This document shows, one piece after another, positions 1-7,720 of a stretch of 37,116 nt of DNA. Made by a program: the position numbers and the translations under genes. This DNA comes from DSBX01 sp046484845 (GTDB taxonomy: Bacteria > Hydrothermota > Tepidihabitantia > Tepidihabitantales > Tepidihabitantaceae): the NCBI GenBank assembly GCA_046484845.1, contig JAWOIB010000068.1, forward strand, positions 1 through 37,116, written 5' to 3'. Below the pieces are notes generated by a model. It saw only the letters and a program-made list of their open reading frames with translations, ran no database searches and had not been told where the DNA came from. The first letter of the stretch is position 1. Every line of letters begins with the position of its first letter.

Positions 1-234
1 GGACGTACGGCGTGTTTGCCGCGGGCCGGAACATCGACCAGCTGCGGACCACGGTCGCCTATGGCGATTTCAACGTGCTCGTCGCCGGGGCGCACTGCGG
101 GGTGTCGGTCGCGCCGTCCGGCCCGACCGACACCCCGCAGTGCGCCCCGGCGACGAGCACGTTGAAATCGCCATAGGCGACCGTGGTCCGCAGCTGGTCG
201 ATGTTCCGGCCCGCGGCAAACACGCCGTACGTCC
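1..234. repeat. Perfect inverted repeat at the contig end (fold-back artefact)
   Basis: Bases 1-111 are the exact reverse complement of bases 124-234, with a 12-base centre at 112-123. Both arms carry transketolase coding sequence, and the copy that continues into the real gene is the right arm. A perfect 111-bp palindrome inside a conserved coding region at the very end of a contig is typical of an assembly or amplification fold-back. Bases left of about 112 should not be treated as genomic sequence. Confidence 0.9.
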
Positions 235-1447
235 CGAACACCGGCAGCTTGCCTTCCCGGGCCAGCCCGGCGGCGAGCGCGGTGCCCGACTGCTCGGCAA
301 TGCCGACCGAAATCCAGCGGTCGCACCGGCTGCCGTCGCATTCGTAGAACTTCGATATCAGGATCGAACCCGAGATGTCGGCGCCGATGGCGATCGTGCG
401 CGGGTCCGCACCGCAGGTCTCAAGCGCCTGGCCGAACCCGGCCCGGGTCGGCTTCATCTCGACCTGCATCTGCTCCTGCCGGTTCCAGAAGTAGTCCCGG
501 CCGAACTTCGGCACCCGGGCCGCAAGTTCGACATCCACCTTGGCCTGGTAATCGAGCGCGACCTGCTTGAGCGCCTTGCTGTCCAGCCGGAAATCAAGGT
601 TCAGTTCCTTGAGCGCCCGGTGCAGCTCGTCATCGTTGGGCGCCCGGCCGTGCCAGCCGGCAACGTTTTCCATGAAGCTGACGCCCTTGCCCTTGGTAGT
701 ATTGGCGATGATCAGCGTCGGCTTGCCCGTGACCTTCGCCGCCTTCTCGAACGCGTTCAGAATCTGTTGCATGTTGTGGCCGTCGATCTCGGTGACGTGC
801 CAGCCGAACGCCCGGTACTTGTCGGCGATCGGTTCGATGTTCTGGACTTCCTTGACCCAGCCGTCGATCTGAAGCCGGTTCCGGTCCAGGATGCAGCAGA
901 GGTTGTCGAGCGCGAAGTTGCCCGCTTCCATCGCCGCCTCCCAGACCTGGCCTTCCTGCTGCTCGCCATCGCCGGTGATGCAGTACACCCGGGAACCCCG
1001 CTTGTCGAGCCGGGTCGCGAGCGCGATCCCGACCGCGATCGACAGCCCCTGCCCGAGCGAGCCGGTCGAGGCTTCGACCCCGGGCAGCTTCAGCCGGTGC
1101 GGGTGGCCCTGGTACGGAGAATACAACCGGCGCAGCCGCACCACATCCTCGACCGGGAAGTAGCCGGCCATGCCCAGCGCGACATAGAGCGCCGGCGCCT
1201 TGTGGCCGGTGGACCAGATGATCCGGTCCCGGTCCGGCCACTCCGGGTTCTCCGGGTCGTGGCGGGCGACGTGCAGGTAGAGCGCGGCCGCGATATCCAT
1301 GATTGAGAGCGTGCCGCCGGCGTGGCCGGAGCCGGCGGCGTTCAGCGCAATCAGGTTGTAGCCGCGCATCATCTGGGCGGCCTGGGTCAGTGAGGCGGCG
1401 CCGTGCTCGGTCCGGACTTTGCCGGTGCGGCTGTCGAGAAGCGGCAT
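112..1447 (-). CDS. tkt: Transketolase, truncated at the contig edge
   Basis: Thiamine-diphosphate enzyme of the non-oxidative pentose phosphate pathway that moves two-carbon ketol units between sugar phosphates in the cytoplasm. The N-terminal half shows the ThDP motif GDGEQQEG ... LDRNRLQIDG and the substrate-side STGSLGQGLS segment. The pyrimidine-binding half starts near residue 330 (MKPTRAGFGQAL ... GADISGS) and is fused to it, so this is a one-chain transketolase rather than a split one. Reading continues to GVSVGPDGAT, where the family normally goes on with HQ and about 180 more residues. Here the frame runs into the inverted copy of itself and stops at 59-61, so the last roughly 15 codons are artificial. 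The ATG (1445-1447) overlaps the transaldolase stop by one base (TGATG), with the Shine-Dalgarno AAGGAGGG just upstream, suggesting translational coupling. Confidence 0.93.
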
Positions 1448-2112
1448 CAGCCCTCCTTCCGGCCGCCGCCGGGAATCCTGGTGAAGTCCTCGTGGAACTT
1501 GCGGATGCCGATATCGGTCAGCGGGTGGGCGGCCATCTGTTTGAGCACCTTGAACGGCACCGTCGCGATATGCGCGCCCAGCCGGGCGGCCGCGACGACG
1601 TGCAGCGGGTGGCGGATGCTGGCGGCGATGACCTCGGTATCGAGCCCATATCCGTCGATGAACTCGACGATGTCGCCGACGACTTCCATCCCGTCATGGC
1701 CGATGTCGTCCAGCCGGCCGACGAACGGGGAGATGAACGTCGCGCCGGCCCGGCAGGCAAGCATCGCCTGAGTCGCGGAGAAGACCAGCGTACAGTTGGT
1801 CTTGATCTCCCGGTCCGCCAGCGCGCTTATCGCCTTCAGGCCCTCAATGCCCATCGGGATCTTCACCGTCACCTTCTCCGGGTCGAGCTTCGCCCAGTCT
1901 TCGCCCTCCCGGACCATGCCCTCGGCGTCGGGCGAGACCGCCTCGACCGAGACCGGGCCGTCCACGACCTTCAGGATGTCCGCGACGCAGTCCCGGAACG
2001 GCCGGCCGGTCTTCTGCACCAGTGATGGGTTGGTGGTGCAGCCTTCGAGGATACCCCAGCCCGCGACCTCGCGGATTTCGCCGATATCGGCGCTGTCAAT
2101 GAACATTCTCAT
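1447..2112 (-). CDS. tal: Transaldolase, small TalC/FSA-like subfamily
   Basis: Class I aldolase that transfers dihydroxyacetone units between sugar phosphates in the pentose phosphate pathway. At 221 aa it belongs to the short transaldolase/fructose-6-phosphate aldolase group rather than the roughly 320-aa TalB type. Visible family signatures are MFIDSAD near the N-terminus, CTTNPSL (about 25-31), the Schiff-base lysine Lys84 in VTVKIP, and NCTLVFSATQA (about 106-116). AAGGAG lies 7 nt before ATG AGA ATG, so the first ATG is preferred. It is the first gene of an operon with transketolase, which is the expected partner. Transaldolase versus F6P aldolase activity cannot be settled from sequence; the transketolase partner favours transaldolase. 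Confidence 0.92.
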   Translation of the reverse strand: MRMFIDSADIGEIREVAGWGILEGCTTNPSLVQKTGRPFRDCVADILKVVDGPVSVEAVSPDAEGMVREGEDWAKLDPEKVTVKIPMGIEGLKAISALADREIKTNCTLVFSATQAMLACRAGATFISPFVGRLDDIGHDGMEVVGDIVEFIDGYGLDTEVIAASIRHPLHVVAAARLGAHIATVPFKVLKQMAAHPLTDIGIRKFHEDFTRIPGGGRKEG

Positions 2113-2148
2113 GGCTGACTCCTTGCGGGATACTGTGCAATGGATGGG

Positions 2149-2194
2149 CTACCCCCGACGACCGGTCTCCCCGGGCACCGGTGATTGCGGGTAG
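2149..2194 (-). other. Nested hairpin in the tal leader
   Basis: The predicted tal transcript start (about 2265) leaves a leader of about 150 nt. Inside it CTACCC (2149-2154) can pair with GGGTAG (2189-2194), enclosing a second stem formed by two ACCGGT copies (2161-2166 and 2177-2182). There is no T-run after it, so it is not an intrinsic terminator. Its role is unknown. Confidence 0.35.
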
Positions 2195-2271
2195 TCTGGA
2201 CACAGGTCATTTTTCTCTGCGGTTTTTCCTGACCCCGCGGCCGGGCGCCCGCCGGGGTAACAGTGTTGGTC

Positions 2272-2299
2272 AGTATAGCGGCCCAACCCCGGTTGGCAA
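2272..2299 (-). promoter_or_regulatory. Promoter of tal-tkt
   Basis: On the minus strand TTGCCA (2299-2294) is followed after 16 nt by TATACT (2277-2272). It is divergent from the glgB promoter and gives a leadered transcript with a normal Shine-Dalgarno at tal. Confidence 0.6.
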
Positions 2300-2330
2300 G
2301 GCCGGCCGCCCGGCCCGCCGGGACGGCTCG

Positions 2331-2358
2331 TTGACCCTGCCGACCGGCCGGTTAAGAT
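2331..2358 (+). promoter_or_regulatory. Promoter of glgB, leaderless type
   Basis: TTGACC (2331-2336), a 16-nt spacer, then TAAGAT (2353-2358). Only six bases separate the -10 from the glgB ATG and there is no Shine-Dalgarno, so transcription should begin at or next to the start codon. Confidence 0.7.
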
Positions 2359-2364
2359 ACGCTG

Positions 2365-4278
2365 ATGCCTGCTGAACCGGTCGTTCACGGCCCGACGCTG
2401 CTTTCCGAACTCGACACCTGGCTGTTCCGCCAGGGCGCTCACTGCCAGCTCGCCGACCTTCTCGGCGCGCACCCGCAGGTGGTTGACGGCCGGACAGGCA
2501 CCCTGTTCGCGGTCTGGGCGCCCTCCGCGGCCCGGGTCACGGTCATCGGCGATTTCAACGACTGGAACCCGGCGGCCTCGCCGCTCGCGGTGCGCTGGGA
2601 CTCGTCCGGCATCTGGGAGGGCTTCGTGCCCGGCGCCGGACCGGGAGTGCGCTACAAGTTCCGCATCGAGCCACGGGACGGCGGCCCGGCGCTGGAGAAG
2701 GCCGACCCGTTCGGGCTCCGTTTCGAACCCGCCCCGGGCAACGCCGCGATCGTTCACGCGCCGGCGCACGACTGGCAGGACGATGACTGGCTCGCCGCCC
2801 GGCTGGAAACAGACCCGCACCGCCGGCCCCTGGCCATCTACGAGCTCCACGCCGGTTCCTGGCGCCGGGGTCCGGGCAACCGGTTCCTCGGCTGGGACGA
2901 GCTCGCCGACGCGCTGATTCCCTACGTCCTCGACGCCGGGTTCACCCACGTCGAGCTCCTGCCGGTGATGGAGCACCCGTTCTACGGCTCCTGGGGCTAC
3001 CAGACAACCGGTTACTTCGCGCCCACCGGCCGGTACGGCACGCCGGACGAGTTCTGCGCTTTCGTGGACCGGCTCCATCGGGCCGGCATCGGGGTCATCC
3101 TCGACTGGTCGCCCGCCCATTTCCCGGACGACCCACACGGCCTCGCCCGGTTCGACGGCACCTGCCTGTACGAACATGAGGACCCGCGCCGGGGCCGACA
3201 CCCGGACTGGCACACCTGCATCTTCAACTACGGCCGCCCCGAGGTTGCCAGCTTCCTCGCTTCGAGCGCGCTCTTCTGGCTCGACCGCTGCCACGCCGAC
3301 GGCCTCAGGATTGACGCGGTCGCCTCGATGCTCTACCTCGACTACTCCCGGCCGGACGGCGAGTGGCTGGCCAACCCGTTCGGCGGCCGGGAGAACCTCG
3401 AGGCGATGGAGTTCCTGCGTCGGCTCAACTGCGCGGTCTACTCCCGCTGCCCGGGCGCGTTCACCGTCGCGGAGGAATCCACCGCCTGGCCGGGCGTGAC
3501 CCGGCCGGTCCACCTGGGCGGGCTTGGCTTCGGGTACAAGTGGAACATGGGCTGGATGCACGACACGCTCAGCTACTGCGGCCGGGACCCGGTCCACCGC
3601 CGCTGGCACCACAACGAATTGACCTTCGGCCTGACTTACGCCCACGGCGAGAACTACATCCTGCCCCTGTCCCATGACGAGGTCGTCCACGGCAAGCACA
3701 GCCTGCTCGAGCAGACGCCCGGCGACGACTGGCGGAAATTCGCCCAGCTCCGGCTCCTGCTCGGGTGGCAGTACTGCCACCCGGGAGCGAAACTGCTCTT
3801 CATGGGCGGCGAGTTCGGCCAGCGCCGGGAATGGGACCACGATTCACCGCTCGACTGGCAGCTGCTCGACGCGCCCGCGCACGCCGGGGTCAGTCGCTGG
3901 GTCGCGGACCTGAACCGGCTCTACCTCGGCCACCCGGCGCTTTCCACGCTCGACCGCGACTCGCAGGGCTTCCAGTGGGTCGTCGCCGCGGATTCCGCGC
4001 AGAGCGTGTTCGCGTTCCTGCGCCGGGGCGAAGGCGGCCGGGTCCTGCTCGCGGTCGCCAACTTCACACCGGTGCCCCGCGCCGGTTACCGGGTCGGGGT
4101 CCCGGTCGCCGGCCGCTGGCGGGAACTGCTCAACAGCGACGCGGCCGAGTACGGCGGTTCCGGGCTCGGCAACCTCGGCCGGGTCGCGGCCGGGCCGGAC
4201 GCCTGCCACGGTCACCCGCAATCGCTCGTGCTGACCCTGCCGCCGCTCGGGCTCGTCGTGCTGGAGCCGTCCGGATGA
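2365..4278 (+). CDS. glgB: 1,4-alpha-glucan (glycogen) branching enzyme
   Basis: GH13 enzyme that cuts alpha-1,4 chains and re-attaches them in alpha-1,6 linkage during glycogen synthesis. The 637-aa protein has an N-terminal CBM48 domain (about residues 45-140; FAVWAPSAARVTVIGDFNDW is diagnostic). The (beta/alpha)8 catalytic domain follows, with GYQTTGYFAPTGRYGTP, the nucleophile Asp in DGLRIDAVASM, the acid/base Glu in FTVAEEST and the stabilising Asp in LSHDEVVHGK, plus a C-terminal all-beta domain. The length matches the family. The start at 2365 is fixed by the promoter 6 nt upstream. The 3' end overlaps the next gene by ATGA, so the two are probably translationally coupled. It heads a glycogen operon with a GH57 protein and malQ. 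Confidence 0.96.
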   Translation: MPAEPVVHGPTLLSELDTWLFRQGAHCQLADLLGAHPQVVDGRTGTLFAVWAPSAARVTVIGDFNDWNPAASPLAVRWDSSGIWEGFVPGAGPGVRYKFRIEPRDGGPALEKADPFGLRFEPAPGNAAIVHAPAHDWQDDDWLAARLETDPHRRPLAIYELHAGSWRRGPGNRFLGWDELADALIPYVLDAGFTHVELLPVMEHPFYGSWGYQTTGYFAPTGRYGTPDEFCAFVDRLHRAGIGVILDWSPAHFPDDPHGLARFDGTCLYEHEDPRRGRHPDWHTCIFNYGRPEVASFLASSALFWLDRCHADGLRIDAVASMLYLDYSRPDGEWLANPFGGRENLEAMEFLRRLNCAVYSRCPGAFTVAEESTAWPGVTRPVHLGGLGFGYKWNMGWMHDTLSYCGRDPVHRRWHHNELTFGLTYAHGENYILPLSHDEVVHGKHSLLEQTPGDDWRKFAQLRLLLGWQYCHPGAKLLFMGGEFGQRREWDHDSPLDWQLLDAPAHAGVSRWVADLNRLYLGHPALSTLDRDSQGFQWVVAADSAQSVFAFLRRGEGGRVLLAVANFTPVPRAGYRVGVPVAGRWRELLNSDAAEYGGSGLGNLGRVAAGPDACHGHPQSLVLTLPPLGLVVLEPSG

Positions 4279-5642
4279 CCGCGCCCCGGGTCTGCATCCA
4301 CAGCCACTGCTACCAGCCGGACCGCACCAATCCCTGGACCGGGCAGGTGGACGAACAGCCCGCGGCCGCGCCCTGCCACGACTGGAACGAGCGCATCACC
4401 GCCGAATGCTACGCGCCCAACGCGCGGGCCGGCAACTACGCGCGCACCAGTTTCAACTTCGGCCCGACCCTGCTGGCCTGGCTCGAGCGGCACGCGCCCG
4501 ACAGCTACGCGCTGCTGCTTGAGGCGGACCGGACCGGCCAGGCCCGGTTCGGCGGCCACGGCCCGGCCATTGCCCAGGCCTGGGGTCACAGCATCCTGCC
4601 GCTTGACAATGACCGCGACCGCCGGACCCAGGTCCGCTGGGGCATCCGCGACTTCCGGCACCGCTTCGGCCGGGACCCGGAGGGCATCTGGCTGGCCGAG
4701 ACCGCGGCGGACATCCCGACGCTGGAGACACTGGCCGAAGCCGGCATCAGGTTCACCATCCTCGCCCCTCACCAGGCCGGGCACGGGCCGGGCGCGTACC
4801 GCTGTCCCCTGCCCTCGGGCCGGGAGCTGGCGCTCTTCACCTACGACGGGACCATCGCCAACGAACTCGCGTTCCGGGACCTGCTGGCTGACGCGGACCG
4901 GTTTGCCGACCGGCTGCTTGCTGCGCGGGGTGAGCTTGTGAGCGTCGCGACCGACGGCGAGACCTATGGTCACCACCACCGCTCCGGCGAGCAGACGCTC
5001 AGGCACTGCCTGGACCGGCTCGAGACGACCGGCACGCGGCTGACCGTCTACGGCGAGTACCTCGCCGCCTGCCCGCCCGAAACCCCGGCGACGCTGGTCG
5101 AGCGCAGTTCCTGGAGCTGCGTCCACGGCGTCGAGCGCTGGCGCGGCGACTGCGGCTGCTGTACCGGCCTGCACCCGGGCTGGCAGCAGGGCTGGCGCGC
5201 ACCGCTCCGGGCCGCGGTCGAATGGCTGCGCGACACGGTCGCGCCCGCATACGAGGAAGCGCTCGAACCGCTGGTAGCCGACCCGTGGGCCTTGCGCGAC
5301 GAGTACATCGAGGCGGTCCTCGACCCGCCCGCGCTGGCCGGCCTGCTCGACCGCCACGCCCGCCGGCCGCTCTCCGCACCCGACCGGGAACTCATCGCCG
5401 GCCTGCTCGAAATGCAGCGCTGGACGCTCCTGTCATTCACCAGTTGCGGCTGGTTCTTCGACGACATCTCGGAACCGGCCACCATCCAGGTCATGCGCTC
5501 CGCCGCGCGGGCGATGGAAATGTGCCTCCAGCACACGGGCATCCGGCTCGAAGAAGGATTCACCGACATCCTCCACAACGCCCGGAGCAACATCCCGGCG
5601 CTCGGCACCGGGGCGGATGTCTACAGGCAGGAAGGGACGTAG
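4275..5642 (+). CDS. GH57-family glycoside hydrolase (DUF3536 type), C-terminally short
   Basis: The 455-aa protein carries the hallmarks of the GH57/DUF3536 group: CIHSHCYQPDRTNPWTG at the N-terminus, HDWNERITAECY, FNFGPTLLAWLE and RFGGHGPAIAQ. The putative catalytic nucleophile Glu is in GIWLAETAAD and the acid/base Asp in VATDGETYGHHH. SSWSCVHGVERWRGDCGC and TSCGWFFDDISEP follow. As recalled, full-length relatives are about 800 aa; this one ends soon after the SNIP motif and lacks the C-terminal half. The stop is clean and malQ follows 5 nt later, so the short form looks natural. The ATG overlaps the glgB stop. The likely substrate is an alpha-glucan, from the flanking genes; the exact reaction of DUF3536 proteins is not established. 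Confidence 0.85.
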   Translation: MTAPRVCIHSHCYQPDRTNPWTGQVDEQPAAAPCHDWNERITAECYAPNARAGNYARTSFNFGPTLLAWLERHAPDSYALLLEADRTGQARFGGHGPAIAQAWGHSILPLDNDRDRRTQVRWGIRDFRHRFGRDPEGIWLAETAADIPTLETLAEAGIRFTILAPHQAGHGPGAYRCPLPSGRELALFTYDGTIANELAFRDLLADADRFADRLLAARGELVSVATDGETYGHHHRSGEQTLRHCLDRLETTGTRLTVYGEYLAACPPETPATLVERSSWSCVHGVERWRGDCGCCTGLHPGWQQGWRAPLRAAVEWLRDTVAPAYEEALEPLVADPWALRDEYIEAVLDPPALAGLLDRHARRPLSAPDRELIAGLLEMQRWTLLSFTSCGWFFDDISEPATIQVMRSAARAMEMCLQHTGIRLEEGFTDILHNARSNIPALGTGADVYRQEGT

Positions 5643-5647
5643 CAGGG

Positions 5648-7171
5648 GTGAGGAAGAAAGGAGCAGGACGAGAAGGAAAGCACTCCTCACTTCCGGCCCT
5701 TGGCTTGAACTCCTCTTCTTCCCGTACCGCCGGTGTCCTGCTCCACGTCTCCAGCCTGCCCGGTCCGCACGGCATCGGCGATTTCGGACCCGCGGCGCAG
5801 GCGTTCGCCGACTGGCTGGCCGCGGCCGGATTCCGCTGGTGGCAGGTCCTGCCCCTGAACCCGACTGACCCATTCTACGGCAGTTCGCCCTACCGCAGCA
5901 TCTCCTCGAACGCGCTGAGCCCGCTTTTCATCAGCCCGGAACTGCTGGTCCGGGACCGCCTGCTCGCGCCGGGAGAGACCCGACCGCCCCGCTTCCCGTC
6001 GGCCCGGGCCGACTACCCCGGAGCCTCGCGCTGGAAGCGGGACCTGCTCGACCGGGCGGTCGGACGCGCGCTGCCGGACCCTGCGTTCCGCCGCTTCTGC
6101 GCTGCGGAATCCGGCTGGCTTGATGACTACGCGCTCTTCGCCGCGCTCAAACGCCGTTTTGGCGGCGTTGCCTGGACCGCCTGGCCTTCGCCCCAGCGCG
6201 ACCGGGAACCGGCCGCGCTGACCCGGGCCGCGGACGAACTCGGCTCAGAGGTCCGGCGGCACAGGTTCGTCCAGTTCCTGCTCGACCGGCAGTGGCGGGA
6301 ACTTCGTCGGCACTGCCACCGGCGCGGCATCCGCATCATCGGCGACCTGCCGATGTACCCGGACCACGACTCCGCGGACGTCTGGGCCAACCGCCACTAC
6401 TTCAAGCTCGACCGGCAGGGACTGCCCCGGTTCGCTGCCGGGGTCCCGCCCGACTACTTCTCGAGGACCGGCCAACTCTGGGGTAACCCGGTGTACGACT
6501 GGCGCGTGCTGGTGCGGGATGGCTTCGACTGGTGGTTCAACCGCTGTGCCCGGGCGCTCCGGCTGTTCGACGTGGTCCGGCTCGACCATTTCCGGGGACT
6601 GGTCGCGTACTGGCAGGTGCCGGCCGGGGAGAGGACCGCGGAACGCGGCCGCTGGGTGCGCGCGCCGGGTGCGAAACTGCTGGCCGCGCTGAATGTGGAA
6701 TTTCCGGATCTGCCCTTCATCGCCGAGGACCTCGGCCATATCACACCCGCGGTCGAGCGCGCCCGGTGCCGGGCCGGCCTGCCCGGGATGAAGGTAGCGG
6801 TGTTCGGTTTCGGCAGGCACCGGAGCCCGCACCGGCCGGACCTGGTGCCGGCTGACGCGGTGCTCTATTCATCAACCCACGACACCAACACGCTCCGGGG
6901 CTGGCTGGAAGAGGAAGCCGGGCCGGAAGAACGGCGGCGGGCAAATGAGCCAGACGCAGGGACGTTGCTCGAGGCCTGCCTTGCGTCGCCGGCCGGGTTG
7001 GTTATCTTCCCGGCCCAGGACCTGCTCGGGTTGGACGCCCGGGCGCGGATGAACACCCCGGGCACGACATCGGGCAACTGGCGCTGGCGACTGCCGGCAG
7101 GCGGTCTGACCGACGCCCTTGCCGCGGAACTGCGCCGTTCGCTGGCCGCCTCCGGCCGGGTCAGCTGTTGA
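5648..7171 (+). CDS. malQ: 4-alpha-glucanotransferase (amylomaltase)
   Basis: GH77 enzyme that transfers alpha-1,4-glucan segments between oligosaccharides, used in glycogen and maltodextrin turnover. Family motifs are AGVLLHVSSLPGPHGIGDFG, NPTDPFYGSSPYRSISSNA, the nucleophile Asp in VVRLDHFRGL, the acid/base Glu in IAEDLGHI and STHDTNTLRGW. The chosen start is GTG at 5648, preceded by AGGAAGG, giving 507 aa. A TTG at 5705 would give a start closer to the family norm; residues 1-20 (RKKGAGREG...) look unconserved and are coded by a purine-rich stretch. The 3' end (7105-7171) is part of a direct repeat whose second copy sits at 9485-9551, marking the insertion point of a foreign segment. Confidence 0.92.
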   Translation: MRKKGAGREGKHSSLPALGLNSSSSRTAGVLLHVSSLPGPHGIGDFGPAAQAFADWLAAAGFRWWQVLPLNPTDPFYGSSPYRSISSNALSPLFISPELLVRDRLLAPGETRPPRFPSARADYPGASRWKRDLLDRAVGRALPDPAFRRFCAAESGWLDDYALFAALKRRFGGVAWTAWPSPQRDREPAALTRAADELGSEVRRHRFVQFLLDRQWRELRRHCHRRGIRIIGDLPMYPDHDSADVWANRHYFKLDRQGLPRFAAGVPPDYFSRTGQLWGNPVYDWRVLVRDGFDWWFNRCARALRLFDVVRLDHFRGLVAYWQVPAGERTAERGRWVRAPGAKLLAALNVEFPDLPFIAEDLGHITPAVERARCRAGLPGMKVAVFGFGRHRSPHRPDLVPADAVLYSSTHDTNTLRGWLEEEAGPEERRRANEPDAGTLLEACLASPAGLVIFPAQDLLGLDARARMNTPGTTSGNWRWRLPAGGLTDALAAELRRSLAASGRVSC

Positions 7172-7195
7172 CGACCACCTTACCGGTAAGCACAC
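7105..7195. repeat. Left flanking direct repeat of the 7.2-9.5 kb island (att-like)
   Basis: This segment matches 9485-9575 over 91 bp with about six differences, at a constant offset of 2380. It contains the last 22 codons of malQ. On the minus strand it also contains an orphan copy of the last 11 codons and stop of the M23-protein gene (RVLTGKVVVNS, then TGA). The codon differences in that orphan tail are silent. The overlap of the two opposing gene ends is preserved in both copies. Confidence 0.88.
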
Positions 7196-7201
7196 GCTGA
7201 C

Positions 7202-7219
7202 GGCAAGCCCCCCCTTGCC
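7202..7219. terminator. Small hairpin downstream of malQ
   Basis: GGCAAG (7202-7207) and CTTGCC (7214-7219) form a 6-bp stem around a run of C. There is no T-tract. It could help end the glycogen operon transcript or insulate the island, but the support is thin. Confidence 0.35.
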
Positions 7220-7301
7220 CTGTTGGCATCGCCAGTCTCAATGTGGGCATAAGTTGTTGCTGGACAATGCTTTGTGTGTATCGGTCATGTGGGTCCTTGG
7301 G

Positions 7302-7333
7302 TTGACAAGAGAGAGAGAGAGAGAGAGTATTAT
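7302..7333 (+). promoter_or_regulatory. Island promoter with an (AG)10 spacer, putatively phase-variable
   Basis: A perfect -35 TTGACA (7302-7307) and a near-consensus -10 TATTAT (7328-7333) are separated by exactly 20 nt, and all 20 are AG repeats. Other promoters read in this window have 16-17 nt spacers. Loss of one or two AG units would give 18 or 16 nt. The predicted start at about 7340 gives a leader of about 40 nt with the Shine-Dalgarno AAAGGAG. Confidence 0.65.
7308..7327 (+). repeat. (AG)10 dinucleotide microsatellite
   Basis: Ten uninterrupted AG units occupy the whole spacer between the -35 and -10 hexamers upstream of the island genes. I saw no other dinucleotide tract of this length in the window. 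Confidence 0.97.
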
Positions 7334-7378
7334 TGGTCGCAATCGGGGAATGGGTCCTGATTGCGAAAGGAGTACGTG

Positions 7379-7720
7379 ATGATGCTCACGCCTGACCGAG
7401 GTCGCAGGACGCTGTCCAAGGCACTGCCTTGTGCCATCGCGTTACTGCTCCTGCTGATGCCGTTGGTTGCGAACGCTGCCACCATCACGATCTATGGCAA
7501 GGGTGGGGTTCAACTCATCCCGCCGGCTCTGTGTCCGAAGGAGAGCAGTTCAGCGTGTGCCACGATCGAGTTGGACACGGCCTCTCCGAACCCCAATGAG
7601 TGGCTGGTCTATCCCGTGGTCGGTTTCGAGGTGTACCGGGCGGTTCTGGACCCGATAGACCCCGAAATCACTGAGATGCAGGGCTCTGAGCTGGTCATTC
7701 ACAGTATGACACAGGAATGA
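7379..7720 (+). CDS. Small secreted protein of unknown function
   Basis: The 113-aa product has a basic N-terminus (DRGRRTLSK), a hydrophobic core (ALPCAIALLLLLMPLV) and a probable signal peptidase cleavage after ANA. That leaves about 76 residues containing ITIYGKGGVQLIPP, two cysteines (CPKESSSAC) and an acidic C-terminal half. AAAGGAG at 7366-7372 sits 6 nt before the chosen ATG; ATG 7382 and GTG 7376 are in frame alternatives. The stop overlaps the ATG of the next gene (ATGA). I do not recognise the family. The pairing of a short exported peptide with a secreted beta-propeller resembles gene pairs known from Bacteroidetes, but I see no shared motif, so this is only an organisational parallel. 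Base composition is visibly lower in GC than the flanking genes. Confidence 0.75.
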   Translation: MMLTPDRGRRTLSKALPCAIALLLLLMPLVANAATITIYGKGGVQLIPPALCPKESSSACATIELDTASPNPNEWLVYPVVGFEVYRAVLDPIDPEITEMQGSELVIHSMTQE

